DNA of 37,760 nt, taken from NCBI RefSeq assembly GCF_030693485.1, contig NZ_JAUYAN010000093.1, positions 1 through 37,760 of the forward strand, written 5' to 3'. The notes beneath the pieces are model-generated. The model was not told where the DNA came from and did no database searches. It was given only the letters and a program-made list of their open reading frames with translations. The stretch is from Bradyrhizobium sp. Its GTDB lineage: Bacteria > Pseudomonadota > Alphaproteobacteria > Rhizobiales > Xanthobacteraceae. Shown in pieces: positions 9,797-20,199 of this stretch. A program made the translations under genes and the position numbers. Positions within the stretch are counted from its first letter, which is position 1; each line of letters opens with the position of its first letter.

Positions 9797-10519
9797 CTAC
9801 GGCCGCAGATCCATGTCGATCCGGATGAAATCGCCGCGATAGGTCACCTCCCCCAGATACATCACCGTCCGGTCCGCGGTTGTGAAAACCCGCCTGACCT
9901 CGGCTACCGGTGAGTTCAAGGGAACCTGCAACAGTCTTGCGACCTCGAGATCGGCCGTGCCGATCGTCAGCGTCTGCCGCGCGCTGCTGATCGGCGGGTC
10001 GCGCATGTCTTTCAGGATCGGAATCACCGTCTCCTTGCGGAAGCGCTTCGGATGCTTGCGGAATATTCGTTCGTCCAGATAGATCGAGATCACGCAATAG
10101 GGCCGCTTGTTGCGCGAATGCACCCGCCGCATGAAGACGTAATGCTCGGCCGGCTTGCCATCCTCCGGCATCAAGGGTGCGTCGGTACGGCTTTCGGAGA
10201 TGTTGATGATTTCAGGCGAAGTGTCGCGGTACACCTCGGCGAGATCCGACAGAGTGGTTTCGACCCGGAGCCAGCGGTCCTGCTTCAGCTGGCCAATGAT
10301 GAAGGTGCCACGGCCTTGCCGGGCTTGGAGGATCCCGTCGCGGGCCAGCAGATCGACGGCCTGCCGGATCGTGACACGCGAGACGCCGAATTCGGCGGCA
10401 AGTTCTTCGTTGGCCGGCAGCCGCAAGCCCTGCGCCCATATCCCGCGAGCGACCCGCTGACGGAAGATGTCAGCGATCTGAGCGTATTTCGGAACATGGC
10501 TGTCGGCAATCAGATCCAT
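9797..10519 (-). CDS. GntR-family transcriptional regulator (HutC/UTRA type)
   Basis: The 240-residue regulator has an N-terminal winged helix-turn-helix (about residues 8-75: PKYAQIADIFRQR, LPANEELAAEFGVSRVTIRQ, LQARQGRGTFI). A C-terminal UTRA ligand-binding domain follows (about 95-238, with SPVAEVRRVFTT and MYLGEVTYRGDFIRID). Such proteins bind an operator as dimers and are released by a small-molecule effector. The ATG at 10519 (MDLIADSHVPKY) is the family-like start; the frame open to 10567 adds no domain. It lies 49 bp behind the GMC oxidoreductase gene in the same direction. It is therefore the likely regulator of that operon and of the divergent ABC transporter, perhaps through the palindrome at 13361-13382. 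Confidence 0.92.
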   Translation of the reverse strand: MDLIADSHVPKYAQIADIFRQRVARGIWAQGLRLPANEELAAEFGVSRVTIRQAVDLLARDGILQARQGRGTFIIGQLKQDRWLRVETTLSDLAEVYRDTSPEIINISESRTDAPLMPEDGKPAEHYVFMRRVHSRNKRPYCVISIYLDERIFRKHPKRFRKETVIPILKDMRDPPISSARQTLTIGTADLEVARLLQVPLNSPVAEVRRVFTTADRTVMYLGEVTYRGDFIRIDMDLRP

Positions 10520-10568
10520 TTCAGATTCTCGATTTCGAAAGCCGGCGGAAGGCCCGGCGAGACCCACT

Positions 10569-12164
10569 CTACGACATCACAAGGGCGGCGCCCCGCTCGC
10601 CGATCATCAGGCTGCTCGCATTGGTATTGGCCGACGTGATCTGCGGCATCACCGAGGCGTCGATCACGCGCAGTCTTTCGACGCCGCGGACGCGCAGCTG
10701 CGGATCGAGCACCGATGTTCCGTCGCTTCCCATCCGGCAGGTGCCGACGCAATGAAACACGGTGCCGCCGGTGGTCCGCGCGAAATCCCACAGCCCGGCG
10801 GGAGTTTCGACCGCTTCGCCAGGCACCATCTCGATATCCCAGAGATCCCTGAACGATTTCTGCCGATAGATCTCGCGCAGCATCTGCAGGCCCGCGAGCA
10901 TGGTCTTGCGGTCGATCTCCTCGGCAAAATAATTCGGCTCGATGCGCGGCTGGTCGAACGGATCGCTGGAGCGGATGGCGAGATGTCCACGCGATGCTCC
11001 GTGGCACTGCCAGACCGACGCGGTGAAGCCGGAATAGCTGTGCAGGGGATCACCGGGCTTGTCGACCGACAGCGGCATCACGTTGAACTGGACGTCGGGG
11101 CGTCCGCCGACGGCGTATTCGGTGCAGGCGGCGCCGCCGACCTGACCCGCGCCAACGGTCAGAGGACCACTGCCGGCGAACATCCATTGCAACCCCATTT
11201 TCGCCAGTTCGACGGGGTTACGCACTTGATCGTTGAGCGAAATCCGCTGCTTCAGCCGCACGATCAGCCGCGCCTGGTAGTGATCCTGCAGATTGCGCCC
11301 CACCTCCGGTGAATCGGCCACGACGGGTATGCCGAAGCCACGCAGCAGTCCGGCCGGGCCGATGCCCGAAAGCTGGAGAATCTGCGGCGACTGCAACGCT
11401 CCCGCCGACAGGATGACTTCACGGTCGGCTGCCGCGCTGAATGCCTCGTTGCCCTTGATCCATTCGACGCCTGCAGCGACAGGCCCCCGAAACGTCACCT
11501 TGCTGACTTGTGCCCCGGTGATGACGGTGAGGTTCGCGCGCTGCAGCGCCGGCGCCAGGAAGGCCGATGCCGAACTGGTGCGCCAGTGCCGGCCGATGCC
11601 GAGCTGATAGCTGCCGACGCCGAACGTCGTCTCGCCGTTGAAATCGGGATTGCGTGGCAGGCCGAATTCGACGCCAGCGTCGACCCATGCCCGGGAAGCG
11701 ACGTTGTTGTTGCGCAGGTCCGACACCTCGAACTCGCCGAGTCCACCGTGATACTGGCTCTCGCCGCCCGGGTAGCGCTCGTAGCGGCGAAAATACGGCA
11801 GCAGTTCGCGATAGCTCCAGCCCTTGGCGCCGAACCGCTCCCAATCGTCGAAATCCTCGTGCTGGCCGCGGATGAAGATCAGGCCGTTGATTGACGACGA
11901 TCCGCCGAGCACCCGGCCGCGCGGCCAGACGATGGCCCGACCGCCCGTGGTCTCGCTCGGCTCGGTCTTGAATAGCCGCGAAAAGCGCTCGTTGTAGATC
12001 GTCCGGTAATAGCCGACCGGCAGCTTGAGCCAGAAATTCCGATCGGATCCGCCGGCCTCCAGCAGCAGCACGCGGCAGGACGGATCGGCCGACAACCGGT
12101 TCGCGACTACGCAGCCGGCCGATCCGGCGCCGACGATAATGTAGTCATACCCTCGAACCGACAT
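10569..12164 (-). CDS. GMC-family FAD-dependent oxidoreductase (choline dehydrogenase-like)
   Basis: The 531-residue flavoprotein begins with the FAD Rossmann motif (YIIVGAGSAGCVVANRLS). It carries the GMC signatures GGSSSINGLIFIRGQ (about 90) and GALQSPQILQLSGIGP, and the C-terminal catalytic His region FHCVGTCRMG followed by ITSANTNASSLMIGE. The family oxidises primary or secondary alcohols to aldehydes or ketones. There is no signal peptide, so it is probably cytoplasmic. It starts 15 bp after the enolase-superfamily gene, so the two are co-transcribed, with gntR last. The substrate is unknown; polyethylene-glycol, choline or cyclic-alcohol dehydrogenases share this architecture, and sequence alone does not choose between them. 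Confidence 0.92.
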   Translation of the reverse strand: MSVRGYDYIIVGAGSAGCVVANRLSADPSCRVLLLEAGGSDRNFWLKLPVGYYRTIYNERFSRLFKTEPSETTGGRAIVWPRGRVLGGSSSINGLIFIRGQHEDFDDWERFGAKGWSYRELLPYFRRYERYPGGESQYHGGLGEFEVSDLRNNNVASRAWVDAGVEFGLPRNPDFNGETTFGVGSYQLGIGRHWRTSSASAFLAPALQRANLTVITGAQVSKVTFRGPVAAGVEWIKGNEAFSAAADREVILSAGALQSPQILQLSGIGPAGLLRGFGIPVVADSPEVGRNLQDHYQARLIVRLKQRISLNDQVRNPVELAKMGLQWMFAGSGPLTVGAGQVGGAACTEYAVGGRPDVQFNVMPLSVDKPGDPLHSYSGFTASVWQCHGASRGHLAIRSSDPFDQPRIEPNYFAEEIDRKTMLAGLQMLREIYRQKSFRDLWDIEMVPGEAVETPAGLWDFARTTGGTVFHCVGTCRMGSDGTSVLDPQLRVRGVERLRVIDASVMPQITSANTNASSLMIGERGAALVMS

Positions 12165-12179
12165 GCAGAACTTCCCGCC

Positions 12180-13307
12180 TCAGGCTGTCCGGTAGTTTTC
12201 GATCGACGACAGATCCGGCGCGAATCCGAGGCCCGGATCGTCGCCCAGCGTCACCATGCCGTCCCGGATGTCGATGACGGGACCACAAAACCGGTCGCGC
12301 AACGGATTGTCGTTGGAATCGACCTCCAGCAGCCCTTCGCCTCCGACCCCTGCCAGCAGATGCGCCGATGCCAGAAGACCGATGCCGCCGCCGAGATAAT
12401 GCGGACAGAACATCTTCCCCGATTTCATGATATCGCCCGCGATGTCGGAACAGACACTCAGGCCGCCCCATTTGGCGATATCGGGTTGAACCACCCGCAA
12501 CACGTCGCCGCCGAGCGCCTGCTTGAAGCCTGCCCGGCTCGCGATGTTTTCTCCGGCGGCGAGCGGCAGATCGATATGTTGACGTAAGGTCTGCCACTCT
12601 TCCCAGGGCCGGTCGGCGCGGATCGGTTCTTCCAGCCATGCGAGGCCGAATTCGCCGAGATGCGGCGCGATCTCCAGCGTCTGCGCCGTCGACCAGGCCT
12701 GATTGGCGTCGGCCGCCAGCATGCCGTCGCCGATCAACTGGCGAAGCGCCGCCAGATTGGAACGGTCGGCAGCGAGGTCGAAACCCACCTTCAGCTTCAA
12801 CGCACGGTGTCCGCGGCTTAATGCCGCCTCGGCCATCTGCCGCGAGCCGGTGGGGTTGATGCCGCTGGCGTAGACCCTGATCCGGCTTCCGTTACCGCCG
12901 AGCAGCTTCCACAGCGGCATTTGGCGGCGGCGCGCATGGAGGTCCCAGACCGCAAGGTCTATCCCGGAGATCGCCTGCGCGAATGGTCCGGGTTCGCCCG
13001 ATTGCAGAGCCAGCACCGAAGTTGCCTGCGTCAGGGCCTCGAACACATCCACGGGATGACTGGCTGCAAAGCCTGCGATCGCCGGCGCCAGGACCTCGTT
13101 GACCAGACGCGCGCGATGTTCTGCGCCAACAGCGGGAAAATTGGCCCAGACCTCGCCCCAGCCGACATGGCCGTCCGTATCCTCGACGCGAACGAACACC
13201 GCCGGGCGGTCCAGCATCCGGCCGAACGACGTGACGACCGGCGTCGCCAGCGGATAGCGATAGCAGAATGCCTTGACGGTCCGGATGGCGAAGGTCTGCG
13301 ATGTCAT
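12180..13307 (-). CDS. Mandelate racemase / muconate lactonizing enzyme family protein
   Basis: This is an enolase-superfamily enzyme of 375 residues with an N-terminal capping domain and a C-terminal barrel. Visible active-site residues are K171-x-K173 (KLKVGF), metal ligands D200 (AADANQAW), E226 (WLEEP) and E253 (AGEN), and the pair D276 (VQPDIAKWGG) and H303 (CPHYLGG). A KxK with a His-Asp dyad is typical of the mandelate-racemase subgroup, which includes sugar-acid dehydratases and racemases. ATG 13307 is preferred over TTG 13316. It is the first gene of the operon with the GMC enzyme and gntR, and is divergent from an ABC importer, so a hydroxy acid or sugar acid taken up by that importer is a reasonable but unproven substrate. 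Confidence 0.92.
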   Translation of the reverse strand: MTSQTFAIRTVKAFCYRYPLATPVVTSFGRMLDRPAVFVRVEDTDGHVGWGEVWANFPAVGAEHRARLVNEVLAPAIAGFAASHPVDVFEALTQATSVLALQSGEPGPFAQAISGIDLAVWDLHARRRQMPLWKLLGGNGSRIRVYASGINPTGSRQMAEAALSRGHRALKLKVGFDLAADRSNLAALRQLIGDGMLAADANQAWSTAQTLEIAPHLGEFGLAWLEEPIRADRPWEEWQTLRQHIDLPLAAGENIASRAGFKQALGGDVLRVVQPDIAKWGGLSVCSDIAGDIMKSGKMFCPHYLGGGIGLLASAHLLAGVGGEGLLEVDSNDNPLRDRFCGPVIDIRDGMVTLGDDPGLGFAPDLSSIENYRTA

Positions 13308-13360
13308 TTCTGGCAATCCGGAACCGCCCGTGCGGACGGCGTGTCGCCGCCTCTTGTATG

Positions 13361-13382
13361 GTCATCTTACTTATAATATGAC
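13361..13382. promoter_or_regulatory. 22-bp near-perfect palindrome over a TATAAT box (candidate GntR operator)
   Basis: The arms GTCATCTTA (13361-13369) and TAATATGAC (13374-13382) pair at 8 of 9 positions around a 4-bp centre. The right arm overlaps a TATAAT (13372-13377) suited to be the -10 of the plus-strand ABC operon, which would give a start near 13384 and a leader of about 40 bases to ATG 13423. The site lies in the divergent promoter region, 54 bp from the minus-strand enolase-superfamily start. I infer that it is the operator of the GntR regulator at 9797-10519. No convincing -35 was found at the ideal spacing. Confidence 0.6.
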
Positions 13383-13422
13383 TGCGTCCGGATCAACCGC
13401 AATTGCCGCTGGATCGAATGCA

Positions 13423-14193
13423 ATGGACGGAAGTGTCGCGAGGCGCTTTTTACTCGGGCTGGCGCCGTGGGTCGGCGCGGTCGCACTCTGGTATGGCGTG
13501 CGCTGGAGCGGCTTCGTCAATGAATCGCTGATCCCCGCGCCGCATCAGGTGGCCGCCAAGTTCGTCGAGCTGCTGCTGAAGGAAGGCCTGCTGGTCGACG
13601 TCTTCGCCTCGACGCGGCGGGTATTTCTCGGCGTCATGCTCGGCATTGCCGCCGCCGTTCCCGTCGGTTTCCTGCTCGGCTGGTACCGCCCGGCGCGCAC
13701 CTTCGCCGATCCGATGATCAATTTCTTTCGCGCGCTGCCGCCGATCGCGCTGATCCCGCTGGTAATCGTCTATTTCGGTGTCGATGAAATGGCGAAGCTC
13801 GTGATCCTGTTCTACGCCTCGTTCTTTGCCGGCGTGATCGTGATGTATGAGGGCGTCTCGCAGATCACCCCGCTTTACATCCGGGTCGCGCAAACGCTCG
13901 GCGCCGGCGAGTTCGAGATCTTCCGGAAAGTCATCATCCCGCTCACCGTGCCGCACATCCTGACCGCGCTCCGCGTCGCACTCGGCGTCGCATGGGCGAC
14001 CCTGGTGGCGTCCGAACTGATCGCGGCGCAGCGCGGGCTCGGCGCCATGATCCAGAACGCCTCGACCTACTTCCTGCTCGACGTGATCTATGTCGGCATC
14101 ATCTGCATCGGCTGCATCGCCCTGATCATGGACATGATCCTGCGCCGAATCAGCGCCCGCCTGCTGGTGTGGCAGGAAAGAGCCGTCGCATGA
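13423..14193 (+). CDS. ABC transporter permease (SsuC/TauC type)
   Basis: This 256-residue inner-membrane permease has about six hydrophobic segments and the cytoplasmic EAA-type loop (AQTLGAGEFEIFRKVIIPL) that contacts the ATPase. It belongs to the nitrate/sulfonate/taurine importer group. The frame is open well upstream. I chose ATG 13423 (MDGSVARRFLLGLAPW) because ATG 13378 sits within the putative -10 box and has no ribosome-binding site. It overlaps the ATPase gene by ATGA, implying translational coupling. The substrate is unknown. Confidence 0.9.
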   Translation: MDGSVARRFLLGLAPWVGAVALWYGVRWSGFVNESLIPAPHQVAAKFVELLLKEGLLVDVFASTRRVFLGVMLGIAAAVPVGFLLGWYRPARTFADPMINFFRALPPIALIPLVIVYFGVDEMAKLVILFYASFFAGVIVMYEGVSQITPLYIRVAQTLGAGEFEIFRKVIIPLTVPHILTALRVALGVAWATLVASELIAAQRGLGAMIQNASTYFLLDVIYVGIICIGCIALIMDMILRRISARLLVWQERAVA

Positions 14194-15014
14194 GCACGGC
14201 CTCTACGATTCATCGCGCAAGATTCGATCGTGTCTCGCTGGAATTCGCGACCCCGAAGGGCACGCTCAGGGTCGTCGACGATGTCAGCTACGACATCAAC
14301 GACGGCGACTTCATCGCGGTGATCGGCCCATCCGGCTGCGGCAAGACCACGATGATGAGCATGCTGGCCGGCTTTCAGAAGCCGACCAGCGGCAAGGTGC
14401 TGTTCGACGGCCATCCCGTGACGGGGCCGGGACCCGAACGCGGCGTTATCTTTCAGGAGTACGGGGTTTTTCCCTGGCTGACGGTCAAGGACAACATCGC
14501 GTTCGGCCTCAAGCTCAAGGCCAATCACGTCCCGGTCGCGGAGCGCGACCAGATCTGCGAGCACTATCTGGCGCTGATGGGCCTGTCGGATTTCGCCAAT
14601 TCCTACCCGAAGCATCTGTCCGGCGGGATGCGGCAGCGGCTCGCCATCGCGCGAGCCTATGCCGTCAAGCCGCAGTTTCTGCTGATGGACGAGCCGTTCG
14701 GCGCACTCGATGCCCAGACCCGGGCCAACATGCAGAACCTTCTGCTCAAGGTACTCGCCACCGAGGGCAAGACCGTCATGCTGATCACGCACTCCGTGGA
14801 GGAGGCGATCTACCTCGCTTCGCGCATCGTGGTGGTGACGGCGCGGCCGGCGCGGATCAAGGAGATCATCGAGGTGCCCTTCGCCTATCCGCGCGATGAA
14901 TCGCTGCAGGAGCGGCCGGAGTTCGGCGAACTGCGAAGCTACATCAGGGAACTGGTGATGAGCGAGTACCGCGCGCAGCAGGCGCAGCTGAGCCCGGCTT
15001 CATTCTCGGAATAA
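14190..15014 (+). CDS. ABC transporter ATP-binding protein (SsuB/TauB type)
   Basis: The 274-residue ATPase has Walker A GPSGCGKTTMM, Q-loop FQEYGVFPWLTV, signature LSGGMRQRLAIARA, Walker B FLLMDEPFGALD and H-loop ITHSVEEAIYLA. It powers the adjacent permease on the cytoplasmic face. The start ATG at 14190 overlaps the permease stop in an ATGA arrangement. It is the second gene of a permease-ATPase-binding protein operon, with the binding protein 28 bp downstream. Confidence 0.95.
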   Translation: MSTASTIHRARFDRVSLEFATPKGTLRVVDDVSYDINDGDFIAVIGPSGCGKTTMMSMLAGFQKPTSGKVLFDGHPVTGPGPERGVIFQEYGVFPWLTVKDNIAFGLKLKANHVPVAERDQICEHYLALMGLSDFANSYPKHLSGGMRQRLAIARAYAVKPQFLLMDEPFGALDAQTRANMQNLLLKVLATEGKTVMLITHSVEEAIYLASRIVVVTARPARIKEIIEVPFAYPRDESLQERPEFGELRSYIRELVMSEYRAQQAQLSPASFSE

Positions 15015-15042
15015 TCAACCAGGCAACAGGGAGGAGAATACC

Positions 15043-16038
15043 ATGGATCGACGACAATTCCTGACCACCACGGCAGGCGCGGCGCTCGGCGGCTTCGTGG
15101 CTTCGGCGCCGGCTATCGCCCAAGCCAAGACCAAAGTCCGGGTCGGCTATCTGCATACGGTCGCCGTCGACGGCCAGATCTGGACCGGCATGGACCGCGG
15201 TTCCTTCGACAAGCAGGGTCTCAACCTGGAACTGCGCCAGTTCAACACCGGCCTCGAGATTTTCCAGGCTCTGATCGGCGGCAGCCTCGACGTGCTGTCG
15301 ACCGGCGCGGTGCTGTCGAACTTCCCGGCGCGCGGACAGGGCAAGGTATTCCTGATCAACGACATCGAGGTGGCGACCGCCCACCTCTGGGTGCGCTCCG
15401 ATCAGGGCATCAAGTCGTTCGCCGACCTGAAGGGCAAGCGCATCGCCACGGCGACTGGCACCACCGCCCACGTGTTCCTCGACAAGGCGCTGCGCGCCAA
15501 CAACATCGACCCCAAGGAAGTCGAACTCGTCAACCAGACCATGCCGGCCGCCGTGACCGCGTTCATCTCGGGCGCGGTGCCGGCCGTCGCCCTTTGGGTG
15601 CCGTTCAATGTCACCGTGCGCGACAAGGTGCCGGGCGCGATCAAGCTTGCCGACGCCTCGGCCTACTATCCGCAGGCCGCAATCATCGGCGGGTGGGCGG
15701 CGGCCAACGATTACTACGAGCCGAACAAGGAAACGTTGGGCAAACTGATCAAGGGCTGGGCCGAGGCCAATGACTACATCGTCGCCAACCCGGCAGAGGC
15801 GATGGAAAAACTGCAGAAGGGCCACTACAGCCAGACGCCGCTGGCTGACATCAACGAGTCCTTCAAGGCCCAGAAGATGTTCACGTCGAGCGAATGGAAA
15901 AAATACTATACGGACGGCACCGTCACCAACTGGCTGCAGCAGACCACCGACTTCTTCATGGCCAATGCCGGCATCAAGGATTTTACGCCGGCCAGCAAAT
16001 ATTTCGATCCGAGCCTGTACTTGAAGGCGATTTCGTAA
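15043..16038 (+). CDS. ABC transporter substrate-binding protein (NMT1/SsuA-like), Tat-type signal
   Basis: The 331-residue periplasmic binding protein has a twin-arginine signal (MDRRQFLTTTAGAALGGF, cleavage likely after AIAQA). It is followed by an NMT1/THI5/SsuA-like fold (VRVGYLHTVAVDGQI, FADLKGKRIATATGT, GAVPAVALWVPF). GGGAGGAGA before the ATG is a strong ribosome-binding site. The Tat signal is notable because most such binding proteins use Sec. It delivers the substrate to the permease encoded upstream. The relatives bind sulfonates, nitrate or pyrimidine precursors; the actual ligand is not evident, and the GMC and mandelate-racemase-type neighbours suggest an organic acid or alcohol. 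Confidence 0.9.
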   Translation: MDRRQFLTTTAGAALGGFVASAPAIAQAKTKVRVGYLHTVAVDGQIWTGMDRGSFDKQGLNLELRQFNTGLEIFQALIGGSLDVLSTGAVLSNFPARGQGKVFLINDIEVATAHLWVRSDQGIKSFADLKGKRIATATGTTAHVFLDKALRANNIDPKEVELVNQTMPAAVTAFISGAVPAVALWVPFNVTVRDKVPGAIKLADASAYYPQAAIIGGWAAANDYYEPNKETLGKLIKGWAEANDYIVANPAEAMEKLQKGHYSQTPLADINESFKAQKMFTSSEWKKYYTDGTVTNWLQQTTDFFMANAGIKDFTPASKYFDPSLYLKAIS

Positions 16039-16047
16039 TCGGAAGCC

Positions 16048-16078
16048 AGCGAACGGCGGCTTGCCGTCGCCGTTCGCT
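16048..16078. terminator. Hairpin between convergent genes (likely bidirectional terminator)
   Basis: AGCGAACGGCG (16048-16058) pairs perfectly with CGCCGTTCGCT (16068-16078) around a 9-base loop. It lies 10 bases after the binding-protein stop and ends in the stop codon of the convergent hydrolase gene. There is no T-run, so termination by the hairpin alone is inferred. Confidence 0.6.
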
Positions 16079-17039
16079 ACACGCCCCGTTCCAGCATGGC
16101 CCTGAAATCGGCGCGGGCGCGCTGCGCCTCGCCGCGCGCGGTTTCCGACGCATCGCCGAGACCGAAATAGCCGTGGATCAGGCCGGCGCCATGATGGTAT
16201 CTCGTGGTGACGCCGGCGGCGGCCAGCGCATCGGCATAGGCCTTGCCTTCATCGCGCAAGGGATCGAACCACGCCGTGCAGACCACGGCTGGTGCGAGCC
16301 CGGCATGACTCTTTGCGCGCAGCGGCGAAACCCGCCAATCCACGCCGTGCCCGACGTCGTCGAGATAATGGCCGCAGAACCATTCCATCACCGCGCGCGA
16401 CAGGAAATAGCCTTCGGCATTATCCGCGCGCGAGGCAAAGCGCGCGTTCTCCGTCGGATCAGCGAAGCCTCCGGCGACATCGGTGACGGGATAGACCAGC
16501 AATTGCGCGGCAAGCCCGATCCCTGCATCCCGGCAGGCGATCGCGACCGTCGCCGCCAGATTGCCGCCGGCGCTGTCGCCGGCCACGCCGAGGCGTGCGC
16601 TGTCTCCGCCGAATTCGGCGATGCGCGCCAACACGTCGCGCACGGCGGCCAGGGCGTCCTCGAACGCGCCGGGAAAGCACGTTTCCGGCGGACGCCGGTA
16701 ATCGACCGACACCACCACGGCGCCGGTCTCGATCGCGAGCAGCCGGGCCTGGCGGTCATGGGTTTCGAGATCGCCGGCGACCCAGCCGCCGCCGTGAAAG
16801 AACACCACGGTCGGGGATTTCGCATCCGACACGCGGTAGACCCGCGCGGCGAGCTGTCCGGCCGCGCCCTTCACCTCCGCATCGAGGGCGCTCGCGACCG
16901 GCGGCGGCGGAACCGCGGCGCGCGCGGCGGCTAGCGCGCGGAGCGCATCGCGGGCGCTTTGCGGCGTCATGGTCTCGGGATCGCGCAGCGGCAGTTTTGG
17001 AATGATCTCGGCAATGACAGGATCGAGCGGCGTGATCAT
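16077..17039 (-). CDS. Alpha/beta hydrolase of the hormone-sensitive-lipase (HSL) family
   Basis: This is a 320-residue carboxylesterase. The HSL oxyanion motif HGGGW is at about 82-86, the nucleophile elbow GDSAGG places Ser at about 156, the acid is probably in FDPLRDEG, and the histidine is in LIHGYFGL near the C-terminus. The ATG at 17039 has GGGGGA just upstream and is preferred to the longer frame. It is divergent from the Baeyer-Villiger monooxygenase gene, whose ester or lactone product would be a natural substrate; this link is inference from position. No signal peptide is seen, so it is cytoplasmic. Confidence 0.9.
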   Translation of the reverse strand: MITPLDPVIAEIIPKLPLRDPETMTPQSARDALRALAAARAAVPPPPVASALDAEVKGAAGQLAARVYRVSDAKSPTVVFFHGGGWVAGDLETHDRQARLLAIETGAVVVSVDYRRPPETCFPGAFEDALAAVRDVLARIAEFGGDSARLGVAGDSAGGNLAATVAIACRDAGIGLAAQLLVYPVTDVAGGFADPTENARFASRADNAEGYFLSRAVMEWFCGHYLDDVGHGVDWRVSPLRAKSHAGLAPAVVCTAWFDPLRDEGKAYADALAAAGVTTRYHHGAGLIHGYFGLGDASETARGEAQRARADFRAMLERGV

Positions 17040-17222
17040 GGTGTCCCCCGGGCAGGCGTTTTGCGTCAGCATAGGTTCCGTTCGCCGCGGCTGCAACGCG
17101 CCGCCATATCCGCCGCCGCATGGGAGGCCACCGAAAACGACGAATTGAAAAAGGTCGTGGAGAATGCTGGGGTGGCGTTTCGCAAGGCCGCACCAAGCGA
17201 CCGGCAGGGAGACGACGCCACC

Positions 17223-18977
<1,755 letters not shown>

Positions 18978-19012
18978 GGCACCGGCCCCATCTGCCTATC
19001 GAGTAAAACTCC

Positions 19013-20005
19013 TTACTTCGCTTCGCTCGCCTTGATTCCCGAGCTTTCCACCAGCTTCGCCACCCGTGGCAGGTCGGCGGCGAACAGCCGCGCATGCGCC
19101 TCGGGCGTCAACTCGGCTTCGGGGAATGGCAGCGTTCCAAGTTGCGTCAGCTTCTCCAGCAGGACGGGATCCGACAGCGCCTTGCGCAACGCCGCGTTCA
19201 GCGCGCCGACAATCTCCTTCGGCGTGCCCTTCGCCACGTAGAGGCCATGCCACATCGTATAGCTGACCTCGGGCATGCCGAGTTCGGCGGTGGTCGGCAC
19301 GTCCTTCAACTGCTCGAGCCGTTTCGGCGACGTAATGGCAATGCCGTGTAGCGTTCCGGCCTGAATTTGTGGCAGCGCGTTGGTCACCTGATCCCACAGC
19401 AGATCGATCTGCCCCGCGAGCAGATCGCCGATCGCCGGAGCCGACCCGCGATAGGCCACGACGGTCGGCTTGAAGCCGAGCACGTTGCCCATCATCACGG
19501 CGCACAGATGACTGTTGGTTCCGATGCCGCCATGCGCGAAGTTTGCCTTGTCGCCCTGCGCCTTGATCCAGGCGATATAATCCTTCGGTCCCGCGCCGGG
19601 AATCGTCTTGCGGCCGATCAGCACCATCGGCGCATTGTTGACGAGGCCGACCGGCTCGAAGGCGGTGTTCGTATCGTAACGCAGGTTGACGAACAGGCTG
19701 GGCGCCGCGAGCAGCGCGACGTGATTGATCAGGATCATGGAACCGTCAGGTGTCGATCGGGCAACGCGGTCATTGGCCAGCGTGCTGCCGCCTCCCACCA
19801 CGTTCTCGATGATGATGGTCTGGCCGAGCGCGCCCGACATCCGCTCGCCGATCAGCCGGGCGACGGTATCCGTGCCGCCGCCGGCCGCATAGGGCACCAC
19901 CAGCGTCACGGTCTTGGGGGTGGATTGCGCGTGGACCTGGGTCGAATGCGCGCCCAGCAAAAGGCAGGAGCCCATGAGCGCGAGTCTGAAAAGCCGATTG
20001 AGCAC
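19013..20005 (-). CDS. Bug/TctC-family extracytoplasmic substrate-binding protein
   Basis: The 330-residue periplasmic protein has a Sec signal peptide (residues 1-26, ending VHAQ) and the Bug N-terminus KTVTLVVPYAAGGGTDTVAR. Further family motifs are IIIENVVGGGSTLAND and FAHGGIGTNSHL. The family binds carboxylates for tripartite tricarboxylate transporters, but orphan copies without TctA/TctB genes, as here, are very common. The start is GTG at 20005 with GGGGAGGA eight bases upstream. It lies 194 bp downstream of the MFS gene in the same direction, with a palindrome between them. Confidence 0.93.
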   Translation of the reverse strand: MLNRLFRLALMGSCLLLGAHSTQVHAQSTPKTVTLVVPYAAGGGTDTVARLIGERMSGALGQTIIIENVVGGGSTLANDRVARSTPDGSMILINHVALLAAPSLFVNLRYDTNTAFEPVGLVNNAPMVLIGRKTIPGAGPKDYIAWIKAQGDKANFAHGGIGTNSHLCAVMMGNVLGFKPTVVAYRGSAPAIGDLLAGQIDLLWDQVTNALPQIQAGTLHGIAITSPKRLEQLKDVPTTAELGMPEVSYTMWHGLYVAKGTPKEIVGALNAALRKALSDPVLLEKLTQLGTLPFPEAELTPEAHARLFAADLPRVAKLVESSGIKASEAK

Positions 20006-20097
20006 GACGGTGTCCTCCCCAAAATCCTCGTTTTGTTATTATGCCGCCTGCGGACGCGCGCTCGTTCGAGACCACGCCCCAGCAAGCAGTGAGCACC

Positions 20098-20116
20098 GCA
20101 TGACTTCAGGTCATGC
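20098..20116. promoter_or_regulatory. 19-bp palindrome upstream of the Bug/TctC gene
   Basis: GCATGAC (20098-20104) and GTCATGC (20110-20116) form perfect 7-bp arms around TTCAG. The site is about 93 bp upstream of the GTG start at 20005 and has no coding function. It could be a regulator-binding site or a hairpin after the MFS gene. No regulator gene adjoins it. Confidence 0.4.
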
Positions 20117-20199
20117 TGATTGCCCATCCGCAAATCAAACACATCGGTAGCGTAACCCGCAAGAGCGAAGCGGCATCCTGGATCCGCTATCTTGCGACG

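Noticed and set aside
8343..10097. Long minus-strand open frame (584 codons) across the helicase gene and the end of gntR
   Set aside because: Antisense to all SF1 helicase motifs; a product of high GC and codon bias.
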